64,000 nucleotides of DNA, from positions 27,097,119-27,161,118 of the forward strand of contig CM077648.1 in the NCBI GenBank assembly GCA_039707465.1, written 5' to 3'. The stretch comes from Rhabdophis nuchalis (taxonomy: Eukaryota; Chordata; Lepidosauria; Squamata; Natricidae). Below are positions 62,320 through 64,000 of this stretch, in pieces. The notes beneath the pieces were generated by a model. That model saw nothing but the letters and a program-made list of their open reading frames with translations. It was not told the DNA's origin and did no database searches. Every line of letters starts with the position of its first letter. Position 1 is the first letter of the stretch. The translations under genes and the position numbers were made by a program.

Positions 62320-62459
62320 GGCAAACCACTTCCAAAGAATTTTGCTGCCCCCCTAAAAAAAACCACCTTCAGCTGGACCAGATTGATTGGAAGAAAACAA
62401 CTACAACAACTACTACAACAACAACGATCTTCCAAGAAAGTCTTGGAACTTACAATTTA

Positions 62460-64000
62460 GACAAAAAATGCTAGAGAAAACATGGGATATTTTCTATCCC
62501 ATTCCTGTCTTCAGTTCATGAGTTGTATCTTTTTTTCACAATGATAAAAAAAGTAAGAATATGTATACAGTATGTAATTCCTATTGTAACAGTGATTTGG
62601 AGTTGATGGGAAGGATGTACTAGTTTTAAAATTCTCTGTATGAGTTCTTACAACGTGCTAAACTAATGTAGAATGGAGATGGATATTTCGTGGTCAGCAG
62701 ACTATGAATCAGGCTGCCAGCAAGTGCCCAGGAATGCGGTGATTACCTTTTAAGAAGCTCTAACATATGGATACATCCTGGCTAATTATGTCATGCATGA
62801 TCCTCTCCATCTAATCTCAACATCTAAAGGGGACTTTTGGAGAGTCTCATCTCCATATGGAATTCAGGGGATGTAAACTATGGGTTGGGCCTTGTCAGTC
62901 ATACTCTTCCTTGCAAGTACATCCGATTACCTCTCTTTTCATGACTGTGAAGATTATTTTATTTCAATGGTCTTCAGCTCTTAGCACCACTGCGGGTGAA
63001 TGTACTACACGTACATGATTTGGCATGTTTATATTGATGCTTTTCGTAAGTGAATCCTGCTCAAAATCTTACTAGAATACAGAAATGGACCAACATTATA
63101 AAATGAACATATACATATGTATCAATTCATGGGTATTGTACATCATGTGAATATGGAAACTGTTTTGTTAACCTGAAATCAGAGAAGTAGCTAAAACTAC
63201 TAGCTCTGGGCTGCAAAAAATCTAGACTATCACCAGAGGGCAGCAAAGAAAAGTCAAACAAACAAACAAACAAATATCTTTGCTGTCATCTAGTGATCAC
63301 TTGATGCTTTGCAGTCGAGATCTGGTACCTCTGTTCAACTTGTATGCTGAAATTTAGGTAGCTTAAGTTACAGAAATCATAGTTGGGCTTTACTTTTGCA
63401 AACAAAATTAATTTACTGTATAAATAAATGAGCTCTAATTGTGATATTAAGGCCATATTCCTAAGTATGTTTACAATGTAGCTATTTCTTTTTATTATAT
63501 TGTGACTTAATTTCAGAGAAATAAGTCTATCAGACATAGATATAATAACTCTCTGCTGATAATTCAGTTGCATTTTTCGTTGCCCCCCCCCTCACTAATC
63601 ATGTTCCTTCAATTCAAATTCAACTATGTTCAGAGATGGGTGTGACAAAATTGTTTGCAATTTAAATAATACAAAACTTTCTGGCAACTAGACAGTAGAG
63701 GAAAGTGATAGCAAGAAACATTATTAAAGCATATATTATAGCAAAGAGATGCATTCTAATCGTTTGAAAAAGATAGTACATATGGATTGTGTTTGCAGCA
63801 TGCCTTTACATCTAACCATGCTTTGGTCAACTAAACCAATTAAATCAATGTTTGGATTTACATGGCACATCAAACCATGAATCAACACATGCCCACCTAC
63901 ACAATGGGCCAAACTTAAATATGGTTGCAAAGTGGGCAGACTGGCATTTTATCTGATCCCTGCTGTAATTTGATGTAGCAATTTGAGTTCACCTGCTCAG
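62460..64000. other. Upstream flank to window end
   Basis: AT-rich, no recognisable gene, RNA or transposon; a short (CAAA)n run at 63259-63274. Confidence 0.4.

Larger units (their letters stand above)
61472..62455 (+). mobile_element. tRNA-derived SINE split by two later insertions
   Basis: Head GAGGCAGTTTGGTGTAG (to 61491) resumes after a CR1 insert at about 61972 as TAGTGATTAAGGTGTCAGGC, with B-box-like GTTCTAGTCCTACC and CCTTGGGCCAGTCACTTTCT. It is split again by a hAT at 62104-62319, then continues as CACTTCCAAAGAATTTTGC and an (ACAACTAC)-rich tail. Same family as 25991-26218. Confidence 0.8.

Overview
The window is vertebrate nuclear DNA, most likely from a squamate reptile and plausibly a snake. 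The evidence is the single-copy gene it carries plus the repeat fauna: CR1 and L2 LINE tails, a Bov-B-tailed tRNA SINE, an R4/Dong-type non-LTR element, many short hAT elements and a dense load of microsatellites. There are no bacterial features, and almost every long open frame outside one gene is a shadow of low-complexity or CpG-rich DNA.

The one real gene is PITX2, on the minus strand, spanning about 12.2 kb (3' end) to 45.3 kb (first coding exon), with candidate non-coding first exons near 50.7 and 56.95 kb. Five coding exons can be placed to the base by splice sites and phase: exon 2 (45290-45345, start of isoforms A and B), exon 3 (43951-44088, B only), exon 4 (20439-20706, start of isoform C), exon 5 (17960-18165, most of the homeodomain) and exon 6 (12855-13418, end of the homeodomain, transactivation tail and OAR motif). 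All splice in phase. Predicted products are A = 271 aa, B = 317 aa and C = 345 aa. A and B have the lengths I recall for the human isoforms; C is longer because its N-terminus carries a serine tract and an 11-histidine/3-glutamine tract.

Layout: 1-11 kb is downstream flank with hAT elements, an L2 tail, a CR1 copy and low-complexity purine tracts. 12-21.5 kb holds the 3'UTR, exons 6, 5 and 4 and the isoform C upstream region; the last intron contains paired FOXH1-type sites that make it a good candidate for the left-side-specific enhancer (ASE) known from other vertebrates. 21.5-24.5 kb is repeat-poor intron. 25-40 kb is repeat-rich intron with SINEs, palindromic MITEs and an R4-like element embedded in triplet microsatellites. 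43.5-45.4 kb holds exons 3 and 2. 50.5-52.5 and 56.7-57.2 kb are CpG-rich and look like the A/B promoters. 57.5-64 kb is upstream flank ending in a nested SINE/CR1/hAT insertion.

The gene encodes one homeodomain transcription factor through three alternative N-termini. No second protein-coding gene was found and I do not see an unknown multi-gene system. The most interesting signals are regulatory (ASE-like block, inverted K50-homeodomain sites, a splice-site microsatellite) and transposon-related (perfect hairpin MITE in a PITX2 intron, a hAT element carrying a coding-like segment, a microsatellite-embedded R4 copy).
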